From Chamaea fasciata (taxonomy: Eukaryota > Chordata > Aves > Passeriformes > Sylviidae), in assembly GCA_029207755.1 (NCBI GenBank), contig JARCOQ010000002.1, positions 90,433,087 to 90,497,086 of the forward strand: 64,000 nucleotides of DNA. The letters are read 5' to 3'. A model generated the notes under the pieces. That model was not told where the DNA came from. It worked only from the letters and a program-made list of their open reading frames with translations, and did no database searches. Of the stretch, positions 39,840 to 52,142 are shown one piece after another. The position numbers and the translations under genes were made by a program. How positions within the stretch are numbered: the stretch's first letter is position 1; the number at the start of each line of letters is the position of its first letter.

Positions 39840-40085
39840 GACACAGTCTTAAGTTGCGCCAGAGGAGGTTTAGGTTGGGCATTAGGAAAAAAAGTTTTCA
39901 CAGGAAGGGTGAAAAGACACTGGAATGGGCTTCCCAGGGTAGTGTTGGAGTCACTGTCCCTGGAGATGTTTAAGGCAAGACTGGATGTGGCACTCAGTGC
40001 CATGGTCTGCTTGTTTGTTCACATGGTGGACCCGATGATCTCAGAGGTTTTTTCCAAATTAATTCATTTTGTGATTCTGTTACTG
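39840..40085 (+). mobile_element. CR1 LINE 3' fragment, plus orientation
   Basis: Typical CR1 3' wording in the plus direction: AAGTTGCGCCAGAGGAGG, GGTTGGGCATTAGGAA, GGGCTTCCCAGGG, CCCTGGAGATGTTTAAGGC and GGCACTCAGTGCCATGG, ending TTTTGTGATTCTGT. It is more diverged than the copy at 11281. Confidence 0.95.
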
Positions 40086-43000
40086 TAAATTTCAAGGAGT
40101 AAGAAGAGATGTACAAAGGAATCTAAATAGGGAATCATTATCATGTGCAGATAATTCAAGTGAGAGCAGAACTAACTATGGCACTGTGGCATGAAATTTT
40201 CTTAGTATCAGCTGTACCTCTTTCTGCCAGTTATGAAGTCTGGAGAGGCTACAAAATGGCAACAAGTTGGCTTTCAGGAACAAATTACATGAACTGGGTC
40301 TATCAAAAATCTGAGACCCTTACTGAGCAAGTGGTCTGAACCACAACTTGTACAGAATCAGAAACTGTCTGTAAAATCTGAGAAAAAAAAAAAAAGAAAA
40401 TTAAGACTCAAAGGTGTTATTTGCAGAATTTCTCCAGAGTAAGTTAGGGAGATTTTTGAAACATACCAAGAATAAAATAGTAATGACTGTATACAGGCAA
40501 GAGGATTTTTTTTTTTTTTACATAGATTGATAATGAGGCTTTTCTTTATAATTATAGCAATTATTAGTGAATGATGTAAACCAATTCTGATTAAATTAGG
40601 GCAGGCCAAAAAAACCTTCAAACTGAGCAACAGAGAAAAAAAACAGGGCTGAAAATTTTATTAGTGGCAAATATAGTGAAAATGTGAATAAACTGGGAGG
40701 AGTCAAGGCTTCAGAGAATCCGACTGGTAAACTGCACAATTCCATGTTTTTACAAGATCTGTTACTGGAAAATCTAGCCTTTCTTCTTATTACACCATGA
40801 ACATTAACAAAAATGACCCATAGGTTCCGGGAATCCTATTGCAGTCATACTCTGCTTTCTGATGGCGTAAAGTATCTCCAGAATTTCTTCTTTCTCTGGT
40901 AGGAAGTATTTACTTTAATACAAGTCCTAAGAACTCAGTAAAAATAACACTGGTCTCTCCATAAATATCAAAAAGACTCTTGATTTCAGGGTTACTCTGG
41001 GGCTGAAAATTCAAGCTGCTAGAAATACCAGCAGAGGCCGTGGTAGTCCTTTTAGCCTACAGTAAGTTAGATTTTATCCAAAGGGTGCAGTGGAACATTC
41101 AGCTTGTTATGGCTGGATACTCCTTTTGTGTCCGCCAGAGTTCTTGATGAAACACAGGACAATTGCCATAACAAATGGGAAAGGAACTGGCTTGGGCAGG
41201 AATCAAATGGACGAGACACTCAAATATGTGCAGTGAATAGGAAGAAAGCTAATTAGCTACAAGGAAAAAGCTTTGTACATCAACTGCTCTTCGATGTCCT
41301 CCCTGAACTCAGTTTAATCAAAAAACAGTGTATAGGCTCGTGATTTAAAACCCAGATGGTCCAATGAGAGACTTCTTGTCACTACTTGTATGAAGACACA
41401 CAGGATTCTGGAGATTAAGTCATCCTTTGTAAACCTCCTACCATTTATTGCCATAATTCTCTGAACCAGTCACTGGGAAAAATGTGGACATACACTCCAG
41501 TCTTGTAAGATGTATGAGGAATGAATAACCTGGGGCAAACATCATCTCCAGATAATTGGGTAATAAAAGGAGAATCCTTTGGTGAGACCTTCCTATTGGA
41601 AGGTACTAGGAAACCCATTGCAACAAGAGTGGAGACCAAGGGAAACTATAGCCTATGTGGAGAAAGCCTCTCATTTGCATGACTTTAAAAGGGCAGACTA
41701 AAAAAACTCTTCTGATCTTATGAAATCTGGAAAGGGTTTTTTTTCTGTGCTTTTCCATTCTAATTGAACCAACACTGTGGACAGCATTAGCACCAAAATG
41801 CAAGCAGAGTTCGTGCAGCTGATGTGCCATAGCTACCCTGCACAGAAGAGCTTCCAGAAAGGGCCTGGAAGAGCAATGCAATCTTAAATGCCTGTCACAA
41901 GACAGAAGGTGGTTTCCTGCAGGTATAGGGAAATCTATAGGGCAAGTATCTCTCCATATTTTGATTTAGCAAATATTCATTCTGGAAGTGGCTGTAGAAA
42001 ATCTGTCCTGTTGTTTACCTGCATGGTTGACACAGAATCAGACTCTTCCATCACTCCTGCTGGCTGTAAAACATACCTGACACGTGGAGCACGTGATCCT
42101 CTTTCCTCTCCTCCCTTCCTTCCCTTCAGGGTAACAAGTCAGATGAGGTCTCTTGTTGGTGGTCCCACAGCTGTTAAAGGTATTGGGAGGACTGGGAGAT
42201 CTGCCTGTAGCCCCAAGTGTCTAAATGGAAGGAGGAAAATTCCCTAGCTAGAGATTTGGGACTCTGAAGATATTTCGGTCCTACAAAACTCTACAGCTTC
42301 AGGCTGCAAGATCCAGACCTTGTCAGCTAAATAAATTAGTCCTAAAATGTGTACTGGGGACGTGGCCACAAAAAACAAAATTCACATGGGAGGGTGAAAC
42401 TTTAAGCCCATCCCACTAACGGCTTGTGCAAGAGCCCCAAATTCTACCTTTGCAATTCTCATTTCAAATTTTGTGTCTCTGTGTCTTTGTTGTCATAGTG
42501 ACAGAAAGTACCAAGAATATTCTCTGGGTTTTTTCTTTATCATGGATGCAGAACATCCTTTGGCATATATGTTTTCTCTCCCTCATGTTTACTTTTTTCC
42601 TTAGCTTTCCCAAGAACTTAAAGAAAATAAAATTGAAATAATTAATGGAGTTCACTATGCTTATGCCTAATAAATTAGATAGTAAACATAAACATACACA
42701 AACAAATGAAATACATACTCAAGAACTTGGGCTGAATGTCACGATTAAAAATATGTTGCAGGTACTATTTGTTTTAATTTCACCCAACAGGAAATCTCCT
42801 GCTGGCTGTAATGGGAGCTTAGACACCTGCATTCAACACAAACAGCTGTAAGTGCCTGAAAATGAACCTCACATTTGGCTTATTGGATCATATTTTGAGG
42901 TTGAGTTGTCCAAATACACAACTCCCACTTTATTCTGCTTGTGCAGAGAAGAGGCAGAGAGGGAGAGGGGACTGTTAAAGTTCCTGCCACTAGAAACATG

Positions 43001-46000
43001 GTGTGCTTTGGTCTGCAGTATGTGAGGCAGGGATTTCAAAGTCATAGGTGCCGCTGTCTTGTTCTGTGGGAAACACAATCTAGGTCGGAGTTTTGGGCCG
43101 TGGACCATGAAACAAATGAAATGAAACAATGAAGACTTAGAGCAAAGGAAAGAAATTGTTTGGGATTAAACAAAAACCATGGACTTTCTTTAAAAATATT
43201 AGTAGAGCATGTTAGTTTTGAGTACATCTGATTGGTGGTAGCGAATAAATGGATTTGCAACCCACGAATGCTATTAGAAGAGTGGTGTGACATGGCAGTA
43301 AGATGAAATATCTTGAACAGTAATGTAAAAGGTGATGTGCAGGCAAATGTTCAAATGGACATTCATCAGATTTACAGGTGAATCCACATGAGAGGATGCC
43401 TGAACTCTACTGCGGATCAGTGAAATTTTTTTTTATGCCACTCTAACTTTCTGAACTCCCAAGCTGACATACTTTCATGTAACACCTGTAGTGTCCACGT
43501 AGAGATGAGAAAACACATCAGTGACAAAGCTATTGTGGGATTGATTTATAGTGCCTGGCAGCAGTAGTCCGAGGTTTTTGCACTTTTTTCCCTAAATCAG
43601 TAGAATTCCAAACTTTGTGTGTTGGCTCAATACCTGGACATAAAATTAATTATATCAGGATTGGTAAGTGTGCATCTCTGTGAAATGCAAGGGGAATGTA
43701 AATCTTCATAGACTGAAACAGTTAAAAAGTTAATAGTGTGGTTGGCAATTAACCTTATGGAAAACACAAGCAGCTTCTAGCAACAGCTCTTAAACAATGA
43801 GTCAGGGTGGAGCCTTCGTGGCTGAGATTAGTTGCCAGTGAAATTAAGAAATATCTCAACTTTCTGTATTTCAATGTTTGTACACATTTGGAAATAAAGT
43901 GTTGACAGATGGTTCTCATGAACTACATCTGGATATATAAGACACCAAAGTTATGTGCATTATTCAGATAGGATATGGAAATACTCATTGACTCAGGATA
44001 ATGGCGTATTTCCCAAAGTTGATTGAAGGATACAATCATGATTGATGCAGAACCAAATCAGTGTGAAATCAGAGTGAATTTTTTTTTTTTTTTTTTTTTT
44101 TTTTTTGGATATGGATAAGAATTTCCTCAGTGGCAGTGGTGTTAGAATTTAAATAGCCATTCCCTTTCTATGTTAGCTTAAAATCTTTAGGTATGTATAA
44201 AAACAGACCTTTTCTCTTGTTGTGACAAAATTGTAGGACACAGGTAGTTTGCAATAAATTAAGTGGGTTAAAAATTCCTCTTTTTCCCAAATACCTTCAA
44301 ATCACAATTTTTTATAAGGAAAAATAAATTTAGTAAGTCCCACGAGCCCATGTATCCTTTCGGAACAATTTGCATGAATGGACTCAATCGGCAGAAGGTT
44401 AATTTCCCAAGCATGCCCAATTTCAGTAAAGAAAAGGAGGGATGAGCTTATTCTGAGAGTTAATTTGCTGAGAAAGAGGCCTGGGAAAAGCAGGATAAAG
44501 ATTATCTCTCACATGAGATGGGGCACAGAGTTTGTGTGTTTATGTGCACACAATCAAGTACTTTTTGTGTAAAAGCAACCAAGGCAAGGAACCATTGTGG
44601 TGGTGACCATGTTGCTTCAGATCTGCTGGTTTGCCTGCTGAATATTCCTGAGAGAGCATGAAAAATCGAGATCACTCTTGTTAAAATGCATGGAACTACG
44701 CCCATTCATAAAAGGAATGTTTTTTTTTCCTTTCAGAATTAAGCACAGTATGTTACACAGACTTCTAGGGGAAAGGGAGGTATCCCAGCATGTCAGGTAA
44801 GAGGGAAGTAAGGGGAAATGTAAACATATGTATTCCATTTTCTACCTCTAGGGAGAACAAGAGTTGAGTGGGAATAAAGTTTGAAACCCTAGTTAAACTC
44901 CAGATAGACAATTCAAGAAGGGTGGATGCCAAATCATCTGCTGTGGTCCATATTTGAGAAGACAGAGAAACCTGACTCACGTTGCAGTAAATCTACAGTG
45001 GAAGGATCTTCAGCTTTTTCCCATCTGAACCAATTCCTTTCAGCACAATGATTCACAAACATGGCTTTTGTGCTAAACTAACACATAATTTGGACTTTCT
45101 AGGAAGAGTCACTTAAAAGCCAAGTGAATCTCAACTGTTACTGAGCTCTATTACTGCATCAGTGTCAAGCTTTGTGATCTTGTGCCTGAAACCACTCAAG
45201 AGGAGAAATATTTCCTTCTGGGCTATAACTTAGAATAAAATTATACACACTACCTCCACATAGCTGGGAATACACAATTACATTTCAACCTAATTAATAC
45301 TGACTATTTTCTCTAGCTATGCAATTTTGTTCATGCTAGAAGCAACATGTTCAGTACTTCCTAGAAAAATACTCTTCTAGGGTGGCTAGAAGAAATAAAA
45401 GTCAGCGTACGACTTGATGGCTTGATCCTTGGACCAGGATTTGTTTTCCTTCTCTTCTAGAGAAGTGTTTATTAGATGGCAGGATTCAGAGCTTTCAAAT
45501 TTGGTTAACATTTCAGCATGAAGTATCTTTACAAAGATGTCCAAAAATCTCAAGGTAAGTTGTTGATGCACTTTTGAAAGGAATATTTACGTTCCTTACC
45601 TTGTTAGGAAGAAATGCAGATCAGTTTTTCCCACATTAAATACGGAGAGACTCAGCAGTTCTCCCTGAAATAGTTCTCCACTGAACCTAGCAGGACAGTG
45701 CATCCTATGTATTTTTAAAAGCATACTGCACCATGAGATTTCTTAACCAAAATGAATAATGGAAAACAACAAGTCTTTTGGAAGTTTAAAACTGAATACT
45801 GTTTGTTGCTTTTAAATGGAAAACCAACACTTAAATGATTAAGACTCAACATTATTAATTTACTGCAGACTTGCCAGTTAAAAAAGAAAGATCACACAGT
45901 ACAATTTTCTTTTAGAAACCTTTTAAACCAAGATGGGGACATTAGGCACCTGATAAACTGATCTGTATAATGAAGGAAGTTAATGGATATATTTGGTTTT

Positions 46001-47395
46001 TACCCCTATCTTATCACTTCCTAGTGTAAATTAAGCCTTTAAATGGGTATGGGTTTTGCTTCAGCATTTGAATAAAATGAAAACGAATACACCTGTATAT
46101 GCAGTAGAAACACACAACAACAAAGCTTTAATAGAATAGTCAAATACTGTTTCTAAATTCCTGTAGAGTATCACCTGAGGAAATCGGAATATTTGAAAAA
46201 CTAAACCAAGGAACTTCAGTCTGTCTCCAACCTACCTCACTTAATATCAAGATAGCCTTCAGGAAAGATTTTATAGAACAGTGTTGCATAATTTGCAGAA
46301 AATATTGAGTAGCCTCACTGTAGAATATAAAAAACACTTTTCAATTAATTCTATAATGTAGCTTACTAAAAGAGCATAACTTAAAGGATAATGGAAAACA
46401 CATGGTATTTGATTTAGAATACTGTGCCTCACTTAAATTATTATCTATCTTTTTTTCCTTTAAATAATTAAATGTATTTTTATGTGCAAAATGAATTTGT
46501 GTGGTAACATGTTCATATGGGTACTGTGTTCTTCCTGAAATCCAGATACATCATCACATTATTTTTTTTCAAAAAGTTTCAATGTAATATCCTATCTAAC
46601 TGCAATTTATGCATTTTTTTCTTCTTTGCATGAATAAAGGGAGAAACATCTTCCATATTTACACAACCCCTTCAAACTACCTTCTCTAGAAGTTCATTCA
46701 GTAGAAACACAAAATTTCTTGATGTACAAAAGGGAGATGCGTACAACATTCTTGTATTGTTTAGATAAAAATTTCATATAAATACAAACCTATTCCTCTG
46801 AAATCTTTATTACAGAAGTGCAAAATCAATATAGAAGCAAAGGCCTAAGCATTCTACATATCCTCAGAGCAGCAGAGGGAGGGACCAAACCTGACACCCT
46901 GAACTGCTTTGTGGAGGCTGTCTGGGATGCCTTCATCCTCATGGACCCAATGTACTTTGGAGCCTGTAATGATTTTGCAGGAAATTCTGTAAAATTCTAT
47001 CAGCAAATGAAACCTAAATCGTGGTCTTTCTGTGCACTCAGCCTCTTCTCTACGAATATATGAATGCTGCTACCAACTCAGATGTCAGAGCACATTGTTT
47101 TTCACTTTAGCTTCTTCAAATTGACAACATTGCAAAAGAAAGGAGAAATAGCTCTGGGTACCTCACACAGCAGAACTGTAAGGAAATGTAGCAGACCTTC
47201 TCATGTGTAGCTTATGAGTTTACTTTGGAAAGAACCTTAGTACTTACTCAATCTGTGCAGGAGGAACAAAGCTCTCCTGGACTGGTACCAATTTCTATTC
47301 ATTTTAGAACAACCCCCCACCCCCCAGCTCATGTTCCAGCCCTCTCTGAATTTCTTTTTGTTAGCTTGCTTTTTTAGCTGGCTACACACACTCTG
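40086..47395. other. Intergenic sequence between MCF2L and ATP11A
   Basis: Seven kilobases of AT-rich DNA without recognised exons. It contains poly-T tracts near 40508-40520 and at 44079-44106, and a 10-base inverted repeat pair at 41104-41113 and 41165-41174. The plus-strand ORF at 46818-47063 (81 codons) shows no known domain. Confidence 0.5.
44079..44106. repeat. Poly-T homopolymer tract (T28)
   Basis: An uninterrupted run of 28 T. It could be the poly-A tail of a minus-strand retroposed copy, but no body or flanking duplication was recognised. Confidence 0.9.
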
Positions 47396-47868
47396 AAAAT
47401 TGTAGAATTACAGAACTGGTAGGGTTGAAAGGGGCCTCTGGAGATCACCCAGTCCAACCCTTCTACCAAGGCAGGGTCACCTACAGCAGCTGACACAGTA
47501 ATGTGTCCAGGTGGCTTTTGAAAGTCTCCAGAGAGGGAAACTCGACAAGTTCCCTGGGCAGCCTGTTCAGTGTTCTGCCACTCTCAAGGTAAAGAAGTTC
47601 TTCCTCAGGTTGAAGTGAAACTTCCTGTGTTTTTGTTTAAGACCAATTCTCCTTGTCCTGTCGCTGGGCACTGCTGAAGAGCCTGGTACCATCCTCTTGG
47701 CACCCACCACTGAGATATGTATATGCATGGATGAGATTCCCTCTCAGTCTTTTCTCCTCTAGACTAAACAGGCCCAGCTCCTGCAGGGTCTCATAAGAGA
47801 GATGCTCCAGTCCCCTTAATCATTTATCTGGTGGTCCACTGGACCCTCTTCAGCATGAAAAATGAACG
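47396..47868 (-). mobile_element. CR1 LINE 3' fragment, minus orientation, about 470 bp
   Basis: The plus strand reads as reverse-complement CR1: TAGAATTACAGAACTGG, GGTTGAAAGGGGCCTCTGG, CACCCAGTCCAACCC, CCCTGGGCAGCCTGTTC, AATTCTCCTTGTCCTGTCG and CTCATAAGAGAGATGCTCCAG. It lies just beyond the predicted poly-A sites of ATP11A, in the same orientation as that gene. Confidence 0.95.
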
Positions 47869-47899
47869 TGACTACAAACAAATTCAATAATCAAATACT

Positions 47900-50800
47900 C
47901 ATTCTGTTTTCTTTATATACTTACATTTTATTACAGACGAATATGAAACCATCTCATATTCATACTAGAATTACTGTAATTACTTGTGAGCAAACTTAAA
48001 CCAGTCTTGAATGTTTATATTTATTGCAAGCAGATTTGTATCTCCTGCTTATATATTCTACATAACGATCCAAACTGTGGCTGAATATAAACAAGTTATA
48101 TTTGGTTGTCTACAGAAATAAAAGTTAAAAATAGTACTGAAAAGAAATTTTACAGTAATGTATTCACACAATGACTCTTCAAATCAAATAAATGAAGTAG
48201 TATAGGATAATCTGAATATTAGATTTGAAGGCTGATTTATTTTCAAATAAATGCACCTAAAATTGTTCAATTAAAAATAAGTGTCAGTATTTGGTGCTGA
48301 TGACTACAGACATCTTTAATGTTTAAAGCACAGATAACTACCCCCAGGCCCATACAGCAACTTTCGCAGATTCTACTTTACATTAGATCATGAAAGAACC
48401 TCTAAAATGCAAAGTGTACATAGCACAGAATTTATGTCCAAGACAATGCAGATTGAAATCCTGTGAATTTTCATAAGGTAAAAAATTAAAGCTATATAAA
48501 CTGATTTTTTGATTATTCTGCAAAGTAGAATCATGTATGTTCTTTTGTAATACTTCCACAAATTTCCATTAAAGCTTTTTAACAGAGACAGTAGCATGAG
48601 CACAAGGATCCCACTGGCTTCCAAAAGAAAAGTAGTGCAGTTCCTCAATTAAGCTATTTTTTCCTCTTATTTTTGCAAGCCAGTTGGGTCACGACAAACA
48701 GGCTAATGCAAGCAAGAAAGTAAACTGTAAGCTTTTACATTAAGTGGCTGAACAAACAATTATTGTACATGGTAAAACAAAAAAGATCTTTTGCCACAAG
48801 CCACTGCAGGAATATATGAGCTTCAGTGGCCAAAAAGCTTGAAATACTAAGTCTTCACGTACATTTGGTTAGCGCTTACCAGTTTCAAGTCATTTATAGA
48901 AGCAGTTATGGAGACATTATGCTGTTAAAGCTGCAACAATTTAAACGAGGCAAGTTAGAAGGTTACATAGATTTTTAGACTTTTCCTCTTTCTTTTTTTT
49001 CTTCACACATAAAAATCTGTATCCTTTCAGTGTCCCACCCATAATCAAAGACTCTAATGCATTTTGACCTAATTTCTACTTTTTCATCTTTTTATCTTTT
49101 GCAGTAAAACTCCCAGGTTAACACCTGCCGCAGTGGACTAGGTTTACAATGGCAATAGTAAGAGGGACTGACGCAAAAACACATCAAGTGAAGCCAAGTT
49201 GATGTTTTATGTTCATTTCATTAAACAGTCTATTTTAACAAACAAACAGCACCAACTTTTAAAGGTGAAAGTATTGCTAAATCAAAACAGGAACTTCCAC
49301 TTTAATTCAAGCATTCTTTCTCCTCCAAAAAATGACATGTTGAACTAAAATTTCTCAAACGTGTATACAGGTGTTTCAGCCTGAACAATGTTGTCAACAA
49401 TATCTAAGCGCAGGGCTACATGAAGTTTGCAATGAACTGCTTTGTTAGTAGGCAGAAGAGGAATGCAGCATTTTCAAAAACATCAAGCAAAAATTTCCTT
49501 ATTTAAGGCTAAAAGATAGAACTCACAAAGTAAAAAAGCAGGAGGCTTTATAGAGTAAAAAAGCTAGCAGTTATTATATAGCACTGCAAGTACAGCACTC
49601 TAATCGCTGCTACCACAAATCCCAACAGAACATCAATAATTTGGGTGAGACTCATAGAGCAACAGACCTGTATTTCTAATTTCACATTCATTAGAATTTT
49701 AACATTCAGCCACAACTCCACTCTAAGCTAAATTTAAGTGGCCAAAACTCATAGTTATAAAAAAAAGCCTTCAAAACATATACTTAAAAAAAATAGAAAT
49801 GGTGTGTTAACAAATGTATGCGTAAAACAGATTTATAAATAGCTACAGTATGAAAAATATTTCAGTGCAAAGGCAATTTTAAGATTTCTAAAAAATACAT
49901 TACAAATAATTTGTTAACTACACACAAGAAATTTGTCACTGCTACTGGTATAAAATGTATACCCATATTAACTTCTTAAAAATATATACACCAGTGTTTT
50001 ATGTAGGGGATGGCTCTAACTGACCAACATTCAAGTCTGCAATGGCAAGTATATGTACACACATCCACACATGTGTATGTATTTCATAATGCTACTGCTA
50101 TAAGGACATTCTTTGAAACTTAAAAGTGCTATATGTTAAATGATAAAAAACCTTTATCTGTGGTGCTCACTGTTAGACTTTGTAAAATTCTGTTATCTTT
50201 GGTATACTGAAGATTTCATAACTCACTTTACAATCTCTGCTTGACCCAGGGCATTTTAATAACAAATCACTGTTTAATATGAAAACTACTCAGAATACTG
50301 CGAGGAACATTTCCTTCTCTGTTAATTTTTCTTTAATTAAAAAGTAAACTAGTAAGTAAACTTCTTTTGCCTCTGTTTTTTCTTGTTAAAACACAAAAAA
50401 GGAAATAATTTTTCTTTGCCACCCTTGTCCATGCGAAAGACAACTAACCAATGTCTTGGCCAGGTCTTCCAGTAAGTGCTGCAGGTCTGATTCCAAATAT
50501 TTTGTTTTCATACTGAAATAAATTTTTAAGTAATGTCCTCACAGAGGTATTGAATAAGGATGGCTGTTAACCAGCTGTAACCACCAAGCTGAAATTGACT
50601 GAAATCGGATTACTCCTTCAGATATCTTTGCACCCCAAAATAAAACACTGGACTAAAGAAACAGCACAAAGATGCAGCTAATAGTTGAATTACTGCAAGG
50701 TAACAAATGTAGCAGAGAAAACTGAAGTGCAAGTTGGCTGTCATTCTTAAGGGAATTCAAACAGAATCCTTTGTTTCTATAGATAGAAACTGTTTCTACA

Positions 50801-51884
50801 GATAAGTTTCTATATCCCAACTGTGGTTCAACTGTTAGTCAACAGTTGTGTGCCACCTCGTGGTTTGCTTGCAAAAGCTAACAGCTGTGTGCTTTGTAAT
50901 GTATCTACCAAGCCCCCTAGCCAGTATCTAACCACACACGCACACAAAAAAAAATAGAATTAAGAGGATGAATCGAGACAGTAAAAGATACTCATCCAAA
51001 AACCAGCTTTTCTTCTTTTAAGAAAAAAATCCATTAAACCGTGTCAAAAGAAGCTTAATATGTAGTACTTTCTGCTATATGTATTTTACAATCATAGGGA
51101 TAAGAAGTGAGAACACCAGAGAATGTGCATCTTTGACAAATTCAAAGATGTTTTAGGCAAAATGCTTACATTCAGTTTATAAGTAGATACTGACACTGGT
51201 GATATTTACCTATTTAACAGCCAACTTGACTTCATATTGTGTGTGCATACTCTACACAAGGATTGTTCTGCCTATCTTTCTACAGGGGAAAACTAACCAA
51301 AACCATACATAGCCCTGATTTGGCCACTTACAAGGAAGTGAACATTAGAGAGTGTTTCTTGAAAGCAGATTTGCACAGAGGAAACACCAGTTTGTTCTAC
51401 AGAAAGAGCAAAGAAAGAAAAAAGGACAGAGGAAAATCAGAAACAGCGTTTGTTAAATATGCTTTAGGAGAATTTCATTTGAGATAACTGAGACAATTGC
51501 TCCTGGCTGAAAATTAAAACTGTTGATCTCAAAATGTAGGTCACTGACTGAAACTATGCACTTCAAGTAACAAAGAAAATCACTGAAGATGACAGAAGTA
51601 GTAAATACACGGAAGTCTTGACATAGGATGAAGAGAATTTTTAGTGCTACCAGTCTCACAGTACCAGACTGTGCAGATTGTTCATTGCTTCAGTAGTTCA
51701 AAACATAAAAGGAGGCCTATTGGCCTGTAAGGGTTCATACTTCTAGCTCTTGATCCTGTTTGTCTCAACACTACCTCAGACAGCAAAAGCCACATATAGT
51801 TTAATATGTTTCTGTAACACGTCTGTTTCCTGAAAATATAAATAAACAAAACCACAGTTTTTAAAGGCTTGACTTGGTGTTCTG
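47900..51884 (-). other. ATP11A: Predicted long 3' UTR of ATP11A
   Basis: About 4 kb of AT-rich sequence without interspersed repeats lies between the ATP11A stop codon and the AATAAA cluster. Mammalian ATP11A mRNAs also have long 3' UTRs, so the length is plausible. A perfect hairpin (8-base arms, 4-base loop) lies at 50829-50848. Without transcript data the extent is inference. Confidence 0.45.
47927..48241 (-). terminator. ATP11A: Cluster of three AATAAA poly-A signals, ATP11A 3' end
   Basis: On the minus strand AATAAA occurs at 48236-48241, 48020-48025 and 47927-47932. I saw no other AATAAA between these and the ATP11A stop codon at 51885, although the variant ATTAAA does occur. This makes the cluster the best candidate for the 3' end of the transcript, immediately before the CR1 copy at 47396-47868. 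In AT-rich DNA such hexamers also arise by chance. Confidence 0.45.
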
Positions 51885-52142
51885 TCATATGGACGTTTCC
51901 AAACCTGACCCACTGTAGTGGTAGCCTGCACTGGAACGGCAACGCTTATTTGAATAGCCAAAGACAGATGGAAGTACTGAATAATCAACGCCTCTCCACT
52001 GCGTAAACATCACTTTTTTAGAATGAGAATTAGACCTTCTTGCTGGGGAATTGCTGCAGTCACTGCTCCTGTATCTTGGGCTTTTCAGACAGGCAAGAGG
52101 TGTGAATTCTGAGATGTGCTCCTGACAGTGCCTCGATGCATT
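51885..52142 (-). CDS. ATP11A: ATP11A terminal coding exon, cytosolic C-terminal tail
   Basis: The acceptor TTCCTTTTAACAG precedes 52142 and an in-frame TGA ends at 51885. The phase (0) matches the exon at 58686-58851, and the exon adds 85 residues. The tail begins with NASRHCQEHISEFTPLACLK. The block SEFTPLA followed by a serine-rich stretch matches one of the two alternative C-termini that I recall for human ATP11A, which also begins with N after the same junction. The tail is rich in Ser, Arg and Tyr and has no membrane segment. It lies in the cytosol after the tenth transmembrane helix. Residues after SEFTPLA have drifted strongly from the human form, as expected of a disordered tail. Confidence 0.85.
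   Translation of the reverse strand, partial: NASRHCQEHISEFTPLACLKSPRYRSSDCSNSPARRSNSHSKKVMFTQWRGVDYSVLPSVFGYSNKRCRSSAGYHYSGSGLETSI

Noticed and set aside
46818..47063. Plus-strand ORF of 81 codons with WDAFILMDPMYFGACNDF
   Set aside because: Looks protein-like, but I could link it to no family and found no supporting splice sites or neighbours.
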